Shown here in pieces: positions 30,607 through 41,137 of a DNA stretch of 64,000 nt (within the stretch, counting starts at the first letter, position 1; the number at the start of each line of letters is the position of its first letter). The stretch spans positions 2,765,778 through 2,829,777 of the forward strand of contig NC_064449.1 of assembly GCF_023343835.1 (NCBI RefSeq). The letters are read 5' to 3'. The notes beneath the pieces are model-generated. The model did no database searches and was not told the DNA's origin. It saw only the letters and a list, made by a program, of their open reading frames with translations. The stretch is from Lagopus muta (Eukaryota; Chordata; Aves; Galliformes; Phasianidae). The translations under genes and the position numbers were made by a program.

Positions 30607-30936
30607 GAGATGGCCTAGCAAAGGACGCATCAAATAGATACCCAGCTGGTTTTGGAGCCTGCCTCCTCTCTTGTGTCTTATGCCGGGGGTAACTCCTCGC
30701 CCAGGTTCAGTTCTAAAAGAACGCAGCACTCAGGGACTGCAGCTGTGTTATATTTTGATGGGAAAAGGCTTTATCAGTATCAATGGCCTGAAGATGAGCA
30801 GCTGCTCTACTTCTGTCTGTTCAGGTGCCTTGCAGGAGAGTGCTGGTGGCCCAGGCTCTGTCCTGGGGCATTTCTCTTCATCTTCCCTGGACTGGCTGAG
30901 GAGTGACTTCCATGCTTCATTGTGTCCTAAGTCCAA
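30607..30936. other. DDX54 and CFAP73 convergent 3' ends
   Basis: Only 330 bases separate the two stop codons. I see no canonical AATAAA on either strand, so the 3' UTRs may overlap or use variant signals. Confidence 0.5.
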
Positions 30937-32858
30937 CTATTTGTGGCTGGGAGGCACAGCGACAGCCCTGTGATGCTGTGAGTGTGTGGCAGTGGTGGCA
31001 GGCACATGAGGATGCAGCCCCAGCTCGGCACAGATGGCAGCCAGGTCCTGCATGCAGAGCAGCAGCTGGGGACATGGGGGCCTCTGTGTCACAGGGACAT
31101 CCGCATCCCTTCCAGCCCCGTGGCTGCTGGGCCACACTCACCACATCCAGTTGTGCCTCTGTGTCCCCCAGGGCCACATCCTTGGGGACCTCTAGCCTCG
31201 TGGTGGCGAGCTGGAAGAGGCTCAGCACCGCCATCCGGATCTGCCCCAGCAGCAGCGTCTTCTGGGCTGCAGCACCTTCCAGCTGGGCCCAGCGGGACTC
31301 CTGGGGGCAGGGAAGAGCTCAGGGCTGCAGGTGGTCCCATCCCACAGCCCCTCGCCCTGGGGGTCCTGCAGCCTTTACCCCCTTCAGCACATCACGGCGG
31401 GCAGCTTCCAGACGGGCACGGAGCTGGAGCACCTTTTCATTGCTGCTGGTGAGCTCGCCATCAGCCTCCTCACAGCACTGCTGGAGCTGAGCCCTGCCCT
31501 GGGCCAATGCTACCTGCCCAGCCTCCACCTGCCGCAGCAGCACTGCCTGTGCCTCCATCAGTGCCCCGAAATGGGCCAGCATGGATGGCACGTCCTGAAA
31601 CTGGAGCACAGCATTGAGGGGATGAACAGGATGCTTCCAGGCCCTTCCTTGGGGACAGGAACCCTCACCCGCCCCGTGGCTGCTCGCACATCCTGCAGGA
31701 AGTCACCGAAGACACGGAGGCTCCGCAGGCGCTGTCCCAGTTGTTCCCTGTGCCCCTGCAGCCTCTCCAGCTCCTGCTGCAGCCTCAAGGCCTCAGCTCT
31801 GTGCTGTGCTGCCCGTGCCCTCTCCTCACCTGCCCGCTGCTGCGCCCGCTGCCGCCTTGCTGACATGGCCTGGGGCATCGAGATGCCATTGGTGGGGATG
31901 GCAGAAGGACGTGGCCGTGAGCCCAGCCCCGAACCCACTCACACCTTAAGGAAGGCGTTGAATTTGATGGTGTCATCACGGAGCTGCTCTTCCCTCTGGC
32001 CCAGCTGCTGCCAGCGCCGTGCCAGGCGCTCCATCTGGTGCTGGAAGTCCTGAGGGGCCACAGGGTGGAGCACAGCCCCCACCCAAGGGGCAGGGACACA
32101 AACACAGGGGTGGGGGGGACCTCTGGAGCTCCCTCATCCCACCCTCTCTACTATTCCCTACAGTGGGTTGCACAGGAATGCTGTCCAGGTGGGATTGAAC
32201 ACCTCCAGAGCAGGAAACTCCACCACCTCTGGGCTCTGAATCATCCCCAGCTTATTTCTCCCCCGATTCTACACTTGCCCTTGTTGATTTTCATAAGGTT
32301 CCTCTCCCCCCCAGCTCAGAGGAGGGGGAAAAACCACTGTGCACCCAAAGGAAATCTGTGGTTTCAGTCCCACTGTGGAGGAGAAACAACCACGCATGGG
32401 GGGCACGCGGTGGGCTGGGGGCTGTACGGGGCTGTACCTCTCGCTGGGCCTGCAGGGCTTGCTCCACCTCCACCACCTCCCTCCTTTTCAGCAGCAGGCG
32501 CCTGGAGGGCAGCAGAGATGCTGAGTCCCATGTTGGCACTTTCCTGGGGACGCACACAGACCATCACAGCCGGCAGCACAGCCAGGACCCCCAACCCCAA
32601 CAGAACCCCCCCCACAAATGCCTGTCTGGACTCAGCCATAGGGTGTGCAGGTTACCCCTTACCCCCAGCTAAGGCTGCAGCACAGCCCCTTGCTTGGGGA
32701 CACCTCAGAGCCTTCCGCCCAGCCTGAGATCAGCTGCACAAACAGCCCCTTGCTGGTGGGCACAATGGCAGCCTACGGGGGGAGGATGGGGACACTCACT
32801 GGAACCGCAGCTTGTCCTGGAACGCCCTGCTCAGATGCTCCTCCAGACCCAGGGACAT
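30937..32858 (-). CDS. CFAP73: CFAP73 (CCDC42B), coiled-coil ciliary protein (7 exons, 324 aa)
   Basis: CFAP73 (FAP73 / MIA2 in Chlamydomonas) belongs to the modifier-of-inner-arms complex of motile cilia. Exons from 5' to 3' on the minus strand: 32858-32800, 32543-32438, 32049-31945, 31869-31669, 31594-31379, 31300-31142, 31065-30937; all phases close (975 bases). It starts MSLGLEEHLSRAFQDKLRF, matching the human EEYF...LQEKL start, then LLLKRREVVEVEQALQAQRE, the start of the DUF4200 coiled coil. Later exons are nearly all helical (ARRWQQLGQREEQLRDD, EALRLQQELERLQGHREQLG, QVEAGQVALAQGRAQLQ). Exon 6 has SRWAQLEGAAAQKTLLLGQI and RMAVLSLFQLA, the best conserved block compared with human [20 protein letters not shown]. 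The last exon gives MQDLAAICAELG and a divergent tail. The gene sits tail-to-tail with DDX54, as I recall for human 12q24.13. Confidence 0.93.
32155..32335 (-). mobile_element. Old CR1 internal fragment (minus) in CFAP73 intron 2
   Basis: GTCCAGGTGGGATTGAACAC, CTCCAGAGCAGGAAACTCCA and TTGTTGATTTTCATAAGGTT are diverged versions of the minus-strand CR1 3' region. It lacks a clear 3' terminus. Confidence 0.6.
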
Positions 32859-32953
32859 CTTAGGGACAGCGTCCGGATCCTGTGCAGCAAGGGGAGGGAG
32901 CAGAGGAGCAGGACGTGGGGCGGCCATTGCAGACGGCAGAGGGACACAATGCT

Positions 32954-32968
32954 GTTGCCAGGGGCAGC
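32954..32968. promoter_or_regulatory. Candidate RFX X-box half site upstream of CFAP73
   Basis: GTTGCCAGGGGCAGC lies about 95 bases upstream of the CFAP73 ATG. The left half matches the X-box GTTGCC; the right half (GGCAGC against GGCAAC) has one mismatch. RFX factors drive many motile-cilia genes, so the position is sensible, but the match is imperfect. Confidence 0.3.
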
Positions 32969-33403
32969 CAGAGGCTCCCGCAGGGCATGTTTCCTTCCCC
33001 CAGCTCTGAGCGTCATCCGGTGAGGCTGGGAGCACACACGTATGGCCTGGGGATCAGGGACTGAGCCCCCTGCACAAGGAGGTCTCTGATGGGAAACCCA
33101 GGCTGCAGTGTGGCTTGTCAGAGCCAGGAGCCCCAATGGGGCAGGAGATGGTGGGTACAGCTCCCTGGGACACATCCCCCCCTCCATGCTCCTACCCACG
33201 CTCTGTCTTCCTCCCACAGCCCTCAGTCCCCACTCCAGCCCTCCTCCCAAACCTCTGCAGGGATCACAGTCAGACCCCAGCTGCTGCCCTGCACCACTGC
33301 TCCAATCCCCACAGCTGCTCAGCTCCCGGCTCAGATCATTCTTCACACTCCAAGAGGGGCTCAGCTCCCTCCCACAGTGCACACACAGCTCTTCTCCATG
33401 TTT

Positions 33404-33426
33404 CCCCCCCCCCCCCCCCCCCCCCC
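33404..33426. repeat. Poly(C) homopolymer, 23 bases
   Basis: Twenty-three consecutive C, flanked by T on the left and ATCTTC on the right. Length calls in such runs are unreliable. Confidence 0.9.
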
Positions 33427-33863
33427 ATCTTCAGCTCCCCTCTGTTCCCCCAGGCGCCCTCAGATCCCAGCCATTCCCTGTGTGTGTGCTCCCACCCCTC
33501 TGCTCACTGCTGCAGGGCTTTATCCATCCCTCAAATCTCCTCCTGTATGCTCCCACCCCTCTGAGTCCCACCTCACTGTGGGCCCAAGAAAACAGTGCAG
33601 GTCTTGGGAAAAAAAAAAACAAAACAATTATTTATAATAAAAACAATTAAGTCTCCTTGGAAAGTCAGCATCCCCACCCCAACCCCCCATCCTGCCCCAT
33701 CCTCCAATTGCTTCTTCCATCATCCTGGCACAGCCACTTGGTGGCCTCAAGGCAACGTTCTCCATGTGCTCCCCCCAGCTCTGGCATTGCTGGCAGTGAC
33801 TGAGCTGAAACCCCACACCGTAGCCAAGGCTGACATGCACTGAGATGAGCAGGCCACTGGCAC

Positions 33864-36800
33864 CTATTTGCTGAACTCTGCTCCTGCGCTGGGTGCCACC
33901 TTGTTAAGAAGGGTATCTGAGACAAAGAGGAACAGGAAAAAGAGAGAAGAAAGGGAGAAACGAGGCTGAAGGGTGGAGTGAAAGCTGGGGGAGTGGAGAA
34001 GGAAGAGGGGTGCTCTGGCTGAACCAGATGGCTGCAGGACACGAACAGCCTGTGCTCAGCCACAAGGCAACGAGGATGTTTGGTGCTCGGCTTCAGCTGG
34101 AGCTTTGTGCATTTCCATAACAAGGCATGGAGGTTATGTGCCTTGTGCATCTTCTCCATTTGTCTTCTGAAGAGGGACCACCGCTGTGCAGCTCGCCCTC
34201 GTCACCTACACAGGGCACAGAGCAGCACCTCAGCAAGAGTCAGCAAACCAGACAACAGTTCTTCCCCCCCTTTGTTGCTCCAGCCCCAAACCCAGCCAGC
34301 AGGCAGGCACCAGCGCTCACCTTCTGTCGGGCAGTTGAGGTAAGCAGCCTGGATGCTGTTCCCATTGACCAGCGCCATCACCTCCTGCTTGATGGAGCTG
34401 CCCCCCCGTGTTCTCTTCCCCGTTCCTTTCATCATCATCATCATCTTCCGAGTCCACCAGCACTAAGACATCATCAGAGTCCTGGCTCCTGTCAACAGCA
34501 GAGCGAGGGGAAGTGGGCTGATGCTGAGAACAGCTTCTCCCAACCCTGTTCCTCCAGTCTGCATCTCCCCTGGCCTTGACAACTCCATACACCACAACCA
34601 CCCATTTGGACAGACTCTTCCAACCCTGCACGAACTGCGTTTGAAGAAAAGCTGGTTTCACACCCTGCTGGCAGCAACAGCACCAACAGCATTCTGCACT
34701 GCTTCCCATTCGTCTTCCAAAGTCCTCCAACCATCTCATCAACAGTCCTGTACTACACTGCAAGAACCCCTCCTGAACAGAGTCATCCTCGCCCTCCTGC
34801 ACACATGGGGAACTGGAGGCACTCAGAATATCTGAGTCTTCTCTATTGTGCTGCAGCACTACAGCTGTGGGAACAGAACCAACAAGGGCAAGGAGAGGGA
34901 GCAGGGCCAGGAGTGGTGACAGCAGGAAGCAGAGAAGAAATCCAGTGCAGCAGAATCCCCACAGAAATACTCGCTTACATGCAGCTCTCAGACAGTCCCC
35001 CCAAAGGAAGAGGACACAGTGCAGACACCCATGCAGAGAAGCAGATTGCCATTTCACTCTACACACCAAGTTTTAGGGCTCACCTGCACCATGGAGAAGC
35101 TCTCCTGCACAGCCTTCCCCCATGCTAACAGGACACCTCTGCATGCCCAGAGGCAGTGACAAGTGTTCCCCTCGTTCTCCTGCTCCCTCACCCCACACCA
35201 AGCCTCACCCAGCCATGCTGAACCCTTCCACTTTCACCTAAGAACAGCTCTGTTCTGCTCTACTGGAGATCACGGCTGCCAGGATGCTAGGCTAACAAAC
35301 CAGACTGAGGAAAAGCAACTTACCTGAATGCAGCACCTAAATGGGAGAGAAGGGAGGAGAGAAGGGAGTGTTAGAAACCAATCCCAGAGCAGCTGCTGTT
35401 TTGCTGTGCAGATCCTACCAGCTGTGCATAGGAGCTCGGAAGGAAAGGGAAGAGTAGGAATGGCTCTGCACAGCTCCCTGCAGGAGCTCAGGGCAAGATA
35501 CTTGAAGCATCCAGCCATGGAAGGGCCTTGTGTTCCAGCCCAGCTCCTCCAGGGAGGATGGGCTCCTTACCAGGAGCACGATGATGCCCAAGAGCTGGGG
35601 GTAGTCAGTAGCTGACTCCAACACAACAGGAAAGGGCAGGTAGGTTAGGGAAAATTCCTCTCTACCCCATGGCTTGCACAGAGGAGAGCTCCTACCTCTG
35701 AGGCACAAGAGAGGATTGTAGTACAAGACAACCCCGGAGATGGTGAGGACAGCCATCAGGGACAGGACCACCACCGCACCCACGACTCCAACTATGTTCG
35801 TTGGTTCTGCAGAAAAGGGAAACACAAGAGGCCAACTTGTTGCTGCGGACATGGATGGATGCCAAGGATGTTCAAATAACAGAGGTCTCAGTGCTGCACT
35901 GCTCTGATTTCCCCCCATTCCTACAGTCCCACCACCACACAAGGTGTGCTCGTATGATGAAACAACCATGCTTCATTGACATGGAAAACAGCACTGCAAT
36001 GTTTTTTGTGAAAACAAATCTGCTCCTGCTTGTTGCTGCTTGAGAGCTCCTCTGCCCCCAGCATCAACAGGAAGGACAAGGAGCAGCTGTGCTCTTCTCT
36101 CAGGCCCAATACACCAAGGTGAGAGGAATGGAGCCTTTTAACTCTGGGATGAGAAGACCCAGTCCCACACCTCGCTTGCAGTGAAAGCACAAAAGGTATC
36201 ACAGACAATCAGTGACAAACGCAGCCCCACAGGGGCTCTCCAGCACTTGCCATGAGCTGTGTCCCTGCTTTCCTTACACTCCCAGCCACAGCAACCCCAG
36301 GCAGCCCTACTCACGCTTCACCGTCAGGCAGACGAACACCTCCCGCAGCCCCACGGGGTTCTGTGCTTTGCAGATGTAACAGCCCCCATCGATGCCCTGG
36401 GAGCAGTTCTGGATGGTGAGGTGGGACACGTTGCCCTCCTGGGCAATGAAGTACCTCCCTCCAGGTTCGATCTCTGGCTGGGTGATGCCCCGCAGCCAGG
36501 TGAGTCTTGCTGCAGGCACGCTCTCGGTCACACGGCACGTCAGGGTCACGTTGTCACCCACAAAACAGGTCTTTGGGGGCTCCAATTCCAACGAGGGGAC
36601 TTCTGAACCAGCCCAGAAGGAAAGAAACAGTCAAGGAAGAGATGGAAGAGTTAAACATAACAATCTGTCAGCCATCCGACTGATTAGTAATCATTAACAG
36701 AGGAAAACATGCAGGCTGAGACTCGAGCAGCCTTCCATGGAGCATTATGATATGATGTGATATGAGCAACTCTCACTTTTCCCATTTTTGACACCTGCGT

Positions 36801-39800
36801 TTATATCCACAGAGGACAACACCTGGAGGGCAGCCAGGAGGAATATGGCAGAGGAGAAGGGCAGCCCAGGGGTCTGGGGACACACAAAACCATTCTGACA
36901 TAAACCCAGCCCCAGCACATTTAAACTCAAGCTGAGCAAGGCACTCAAATCACTGGTTCATGTTTTCTGTTCTGGACACAGGTATGAGTGTTTGCACAGG
37001 AGAAAAGGTTGGTGCACGGGGATTTGTCAACCCAAAACACAACTCAACAACAACTCTGCCACGCTAGATCTCACCTGTAGGACTTCTGTGCCTCGTGCAG
37101 TCACCTCTGCACAGCCAAATCTTGTCAGACTGCCTTGTTTGCATCCCTCCCCTGCTGCAAGAACCAGCAAGACTGGCTCTGGAGGGCAGAGAACGATCAG
37201 GATACCTGTCTGCCCCACCATTAATCATTAATACAGTGAAGAAACCAACTTACTTATCTCCACAGAGCATGCAGGCTCCTCCTGCTTCACAACGTGGCTC
37301 CCAACACACTTGAACACTTTGCGGTGGGAGAGGTAGGAGCTGTTCAGCGTTTCCACGTGGGTGTCTGAGGAGCTTGTGGAGCTGATGAGCCAGCTGGAGT
37401 TCTCCAGATCGTGCCCCTCTTCTTGCCAGTGCAGGGTGGGGTGGGGATACCCCCCAGGCCAACTGCAAAACAGCTGCAGCATCAGCCCCGAGGAGGAGCT
37501 CTCAGCCCAGCACTTTGGGGTGGAACGTGGTGGATCTGTAGCAAGAAGGTCACGCAGTTAGAAACATATCCGAGTCACTTGGTGTCCCAGGGCTGGAACC
37601 TCAGAGAAAGCTTAGCTTTGCAATCATTCCCCTTGAAACTCTCCACGGGTTCCCTGCCTGCGTTTCCCCCTGATCGGTGCACCACTGCCTCAGGGGAGCA
37701 TAACTGAGACAGCCAAGAGGGACAAAGCAGGAGGCTGCTTTGCAAGAAGTATCACAGCAACCACTACAACACAGGGGAAGGACACATCTTTGCCACAGTC
37801 TCTTTTGGCGACAGCTGTCACTGCTGTGTGGGGTCACACTGCCTCGCTCAGCCCCTTGCCGTGCTATGCTCACATCACACTGCAGCAGTGGGGATGAACT
37901 CCAAGAGAAGGGAGGTGGGTAAGGCACTGCTGGGTTCACGCCAGGGGCCGACCATCGGGTAACCGAGAGTTTGCTATTTAAATACAGAAACAACTAAAGG
38001 CAAGATGGGGCAGAAGCCAACAGAACACAAGAGCAGCCCCCTCAGGCAGAGCAGAGCTCACGTTTCATGCAGCTGGACTTCATGCCTGTCCCCCATCGTC
38101 TGGTTTCTTCACATTTCTGGGGCTGCCCAAGAGTAGGATTTTGGTGGAGAAGCTTTTGCACATACACACCCATATGCAAATACACACACGTCTGTTTAAC
38201 AGCCAGAGGGATTCTGGACTCTGATCCAGGCAGAAGAAGTGCAGTGTCCCTGCAGCTGGCTCACCTGCTACAATGCTCAACAAGACTGAGAGATGCTGCC
38301 AAAGAAAGCTCCAAAGAAAAGGTGTCAGAGAGGGATGAGTTATGCCTCTTTTGTAAAGCGTTTTTCAAGTGACTGGAGAGATCACACAATTTGGATCAAA
38401 CGGGAAAAAAATCATGGCAAAAACCCACGTGAGCTGCAACAATACCTTCTGAGGGCTTGGCTTTCCAGGAACAATATACATGCACCTTTTATGAGCTCTG
38501 AAAACACCCAATTGTGGCAAGAGATTTTCCTATGGCACTTCCTCTATTCCAGCTCTGGGGTGGTCTCATAACTGACTGTGAACATTGGCTGTGGTTAACA
38601 AGAGCAAAATGTCAGCCTGAGACACCAGAAACTGCCCTGCATTGAAAGGTGGGCGCAGCCAGAGCACTGTTTTAAGCACAAAGAAAACTTTTTGGTACAT
38701 CCAATATGAGGTGTCAACTGCTAACTTCCACACAAAGCCTCAAGATCCTGGGCGATGTTGTGTCTGTACCTGAGGTTCACAGCAGCCCTGGCCAAGCTGC
38801 TCCCATGGCCAGCAACAGAGAGCATGAAAAAAATGGGTACTTGCTCCTAACATTATGTTGATAAGCTTCAACTTTTAGCCTGTGCTGATGTTGCTTTTAC
38901 TGGCCTTAAGCATCACTAGAAATCTCTTTCCCACCTGCTTAAGGAGACTCCAGTGGTGCACAGCACCTGCGTGACCTTTGGAAATTAACTGACAAGTCAC
39001 ACATTAACAAACCAATTTCAGAACCAACTGGTGGTTGGACTACATGATCTCAGTGATCCTTCCAGTCGTAATGATTCCACCATCTGCACACAATCAGTGT
39101 GGAAACAACTCAGATTTTGAGTGACTCTCAGAAATGGTGAGTGTCAGCAGCACTGCTGCTCGTTGATATCTTTTGCTCACGAGCATTTTGCTTCACTGCT
39201 CTAGATTTAGGGCTCCCATTTCTAAGCTCTAAGCCAAACAAATTTTCTATCTATCTATCTATCTAGCAGCCTAAGGTTTGATTCCTTCAGTCCAGCCCCT
39301 GTGACCCTCCGACTCTGTCTGCAGGTTCCTCGCCCCAGGAAGGGAATTTTCACCTGTGCAAACGTTCAGAGATTCAATCTGTACAGAACAGGTACTTTTA
39401 CAACACATACCTGTCAACAAACACCGACAAAGCAACACCCTGAACGCAAACAGAAAATAGCCATCACTCTGCAAACGTTGACAGAAAGATCAACAAGAAA
39501 AGCAAGAGCTGGTAAAGCACAGATTGGCAATGAAGCAGAACTGGCAGCAGCCTTTCCCTCTTTCAAACCCTACGGTTGGCAGGGAGGACAGCAGGATGCA
39601 GCCCAGGCCTATGAAGAATTCTAAGAAAATGGATAAGGAACGGAAACGGGACCTGTGCGACCTAGGGGTGGAAATTCTGGGACAGACTTACTGGCTACCA
39701 GGAGCTGGACTCTGTGCTCGTGGTCTGTCTTGTTCAGCACTTCCTTACAAGTGTAGTTGCCCTCGTCCTGCAGCCGCAGCTCTGAGATGCGCAGAGAGCT

Positions 39801-40330
39801 GTTGTCCACCAGGGAGAAGCGGACGTCTGGGGGGAAGGCGACCCTCGAGGAGAAGAGCGGGGGAAAAGAGCGCGGGTCCCCCTGGAACCACAGCACCTCA
39901 GTGGCCTCTTTGGAGACATTGCGGCACAAGAGGAGGATGCTTCCTCCCACCTTCCCAAAGACCACTTCTGTTGTTCCTGCAAAACAGAAGGCAGAGCGTT
40001 AGGCACGGGGGGACACACGAAGCCCCTTCCTCAAGCTCCTCACGTCCCGTCCAACCAGAACCCAGCGGGGAGGGCCTTTCTGAGTCCGAGGGCAGCAACC
40101 CTGCTGAAGGCGGATGAGAATTCAGAAGGAAAGGTGATTTAGGAAGAAAAACCCTCGGATTTCTGCTCGGCCGCCCGCAGCTGTGCTTCCACAGCCGCAG
40201 CGCAGCGCTGCGCTCAGATCCCTCAGGCCGCCCCTCCTCCCGTACCTGCGGCGCTGCGGCGCGGCATCCGCACCCACACACACAGCGCGACCAGCAGCCC
40301 GGCCAGCGCCGTCCCGCCGCGGAACCGCAT
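33864..40330 (-). CDS. VSIG10: VSIG10, Ig-superfamily type I membrane protein (8 exons found)
   Basis: VSIG10 is a cell-surface Ig protein of poorly known role. Exons from 5' to 3' on the minus strand: 40330-40246 (signal peptide, core TALAGLLVALCVW), 39976-39692 (Ig1: VVFGKVGGSILLLC, GNYTCKEVLN), 37535-37254 (equivalent of human Ig3: PKCWAES, LMLQLFCSWPGGYPHP, KVFKCVGSHV), 36602-36315 (Ig4: KTCFVGDNVTLTCRV, GGCYICKAQNPVG), 35806-35696 (membrane span IVGVVGAVVVLSLMAVLTIS), 35336-35324 (13-nt micro-exon), 34488-34321 (cytoplasmic tail: DDVLVLVDSEDDDDDE, IKQEVMALVNGNS) and 33916-33864 (last exon, ending SAGAEFSK). Human VSIG10 has four Ig domains; no Ig2 exon is visible in the 39,691-37,536 interval. 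The tail exon changes reading frame at a G7 run, so the model closes only with six G. Without Ig2 the product is about 427 residues against about 540 in human. The last exon is the least certain. Confidence 0.9.
39032..39083 (+). mobile_element. Short CR1 3' remnant
   Basis: GGTTGGACTACATGATCTCA followed by GTGATCCTTCCAGTCGTAAT and GATTCCA is a CR1 3' end in plus orientation, in the VSIG10 intron between the Ig1 and Ig3 exons. Confidence 0.8.
39247..39265. repeat. (CTAT)n microsatellite
   Basis: Between four and five perfect CTAT units lie in the long VSIG10 intron. Confidence 0.9.
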
Positions 40331-40473
40331 CGCCGTCCGCCTCCTCCGGCACCTCCTGCTGAGGATGGACCCGCCTGGAGGCGGCGCGATCCGCCCTCCG
40401 CCCTCACCTCCCCCTCTGGTGCCCGGCCGTCGCCGCCGCCACCCCCGCTGACGGGACACCCGGTGGCTGCCCG

Positions 40474-40579
40474 CCGCCATCTTGGCCGCCCCCGGCCGCC
40501 ATTTTGAGCGCCCCCGGCCGCCGCCGCCGCCATGTTGGGCGCCCCTCCGCGCGGCGCGGCGCTGCTTTACGGCCATCTT
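40474..40579 (+). promoter_or_regulatory. Cluster of four YY1-like motifs
   Basis: GCCGCCATCTTGG (CCGCCAT core at 40474), GGCCGCCATTTTG (40494-40506), CCGCCATGTTGG (40526-40538) and GGCCATCTT (40571-40579) all point the same way and share the CCAT core of the YY1 consensus. Three lie in tandem copies of a CCCCCGGCCGCC-type unit. Confidence 0.7.
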
Positions 40580-40998
40580 ACAGCTCCTCGGGCCTCGTCG
40601 CTGCGGAACGAGGACGGCGGGGAGGGCCGGCCGTGCGGGGAGGAGAGAGGGCTCGATTTTGTGCGAGGCCCCACAAGCGGCTCCCCAGTGCCACAAATAA
40701 GGCGATTCTATGCCGGGCTAAGGCCGAGTGCTGCTCGGGGCGATCGGCGCAATGCTCGCTCGCAGCCACAGCCCACGTTTACAGCTCAGTGTGGGACACT
40801 TTGTATCGTCAGGGATTAACGGCCGTGCGCCACGCTTACCTGGCGTGCCCCCAGAGTTTATTGCCCGTAAGCACAGCGCAGCGGCGCCGCTCCCCGGCCG
40901 ATGCCCTCAGGGCCCTGCGACGCGGAGGAGCGCGACGCAGCTCCGCCACCTGGGGGCGCCCTAAAGACCGGAGAGGGGGAAGGAGGCGGGGCCGGCAG

Positions 40999-41034
40999 CC
41001 AATGGGAGCGGAGCGCGGCGCCGCCACAGCCAAT
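40999..41034 (+). promoter_or_regulatory. Twin CCAAT boxes upstream of PEBP1
   Basis: AGCCAATGGGAGCGGAGCG and AGCCAATAGGAGCGGAGCG are direct repeats 31 bases apart, about 100-140 bases before the PEBP1 ATG. Each is followed by a G-rich Sp1-like stretch. This is the classic NF-Y arrangement with three-turn spacing. Confidence 0.7.
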
Positions 41035-41137
41035 AGGAGCGGAGCGGGGGAAGGGAGCGGGGGGGGGGAGGGCGAAGGGTAGCGGCGATCGCGCGGCGCG
41101 GCTGTCGTGCAGCCCGGGTGCGGAGCGCGGAGCGGCC

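Larger units (their letters stand above)
32859..33863. other. Spacer between CFAP73 (5' end) and VSIG10 (3' end)
   Basis: Contains the CFAP73 promoter region, a C/T-rich stretch with open frames rich in Ser and Pro, a run of 23 consecutive C at 33,404-33,426, and A/T-rich sequence around 33,610-33,650 that probably holds the VSIG10 3' end. No gene of its own is supported. Confidence 0.6.
40331..41137. promoter_or_regulatory. CpG-rich bidirectional promoter region of VSIG10 (-) and PEBP1 (+)
   Basis: The 807 bases between the divergent start codons are CpG-dense, especially 40,331-40,640 and 40,880-41,137, with a less GC-rich middle. Four CCAT-core motifs resembling YY1 sites cluster at 40,474-40,579, and two CCAAT boxes with GC boxes lie at 40,999-41,034, closer to PEBP1. 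No TATA box is seen. Two promoters separated by the middle stretch are as likely as one shared promoter. Confidence 0.75.

Noticed and set aside
38155-38200. YxC-like triplet spacing that could mark an Ig2 exon of VSIG10
   Set aside because: It is produced by a CA-rich simple repeat; the surrounding translation lacks the tryptophan and first cysteine of an Ig fold and soon stops.
39403-39460. Possible 58-base minus-strand exon in the VSIG10 Ig1-Ig3 intron (good AG and GT borders)
   Set aside because: Its length is not a multiple of three, it encodes nothing Ig-like and it would break the phase of the following exon.
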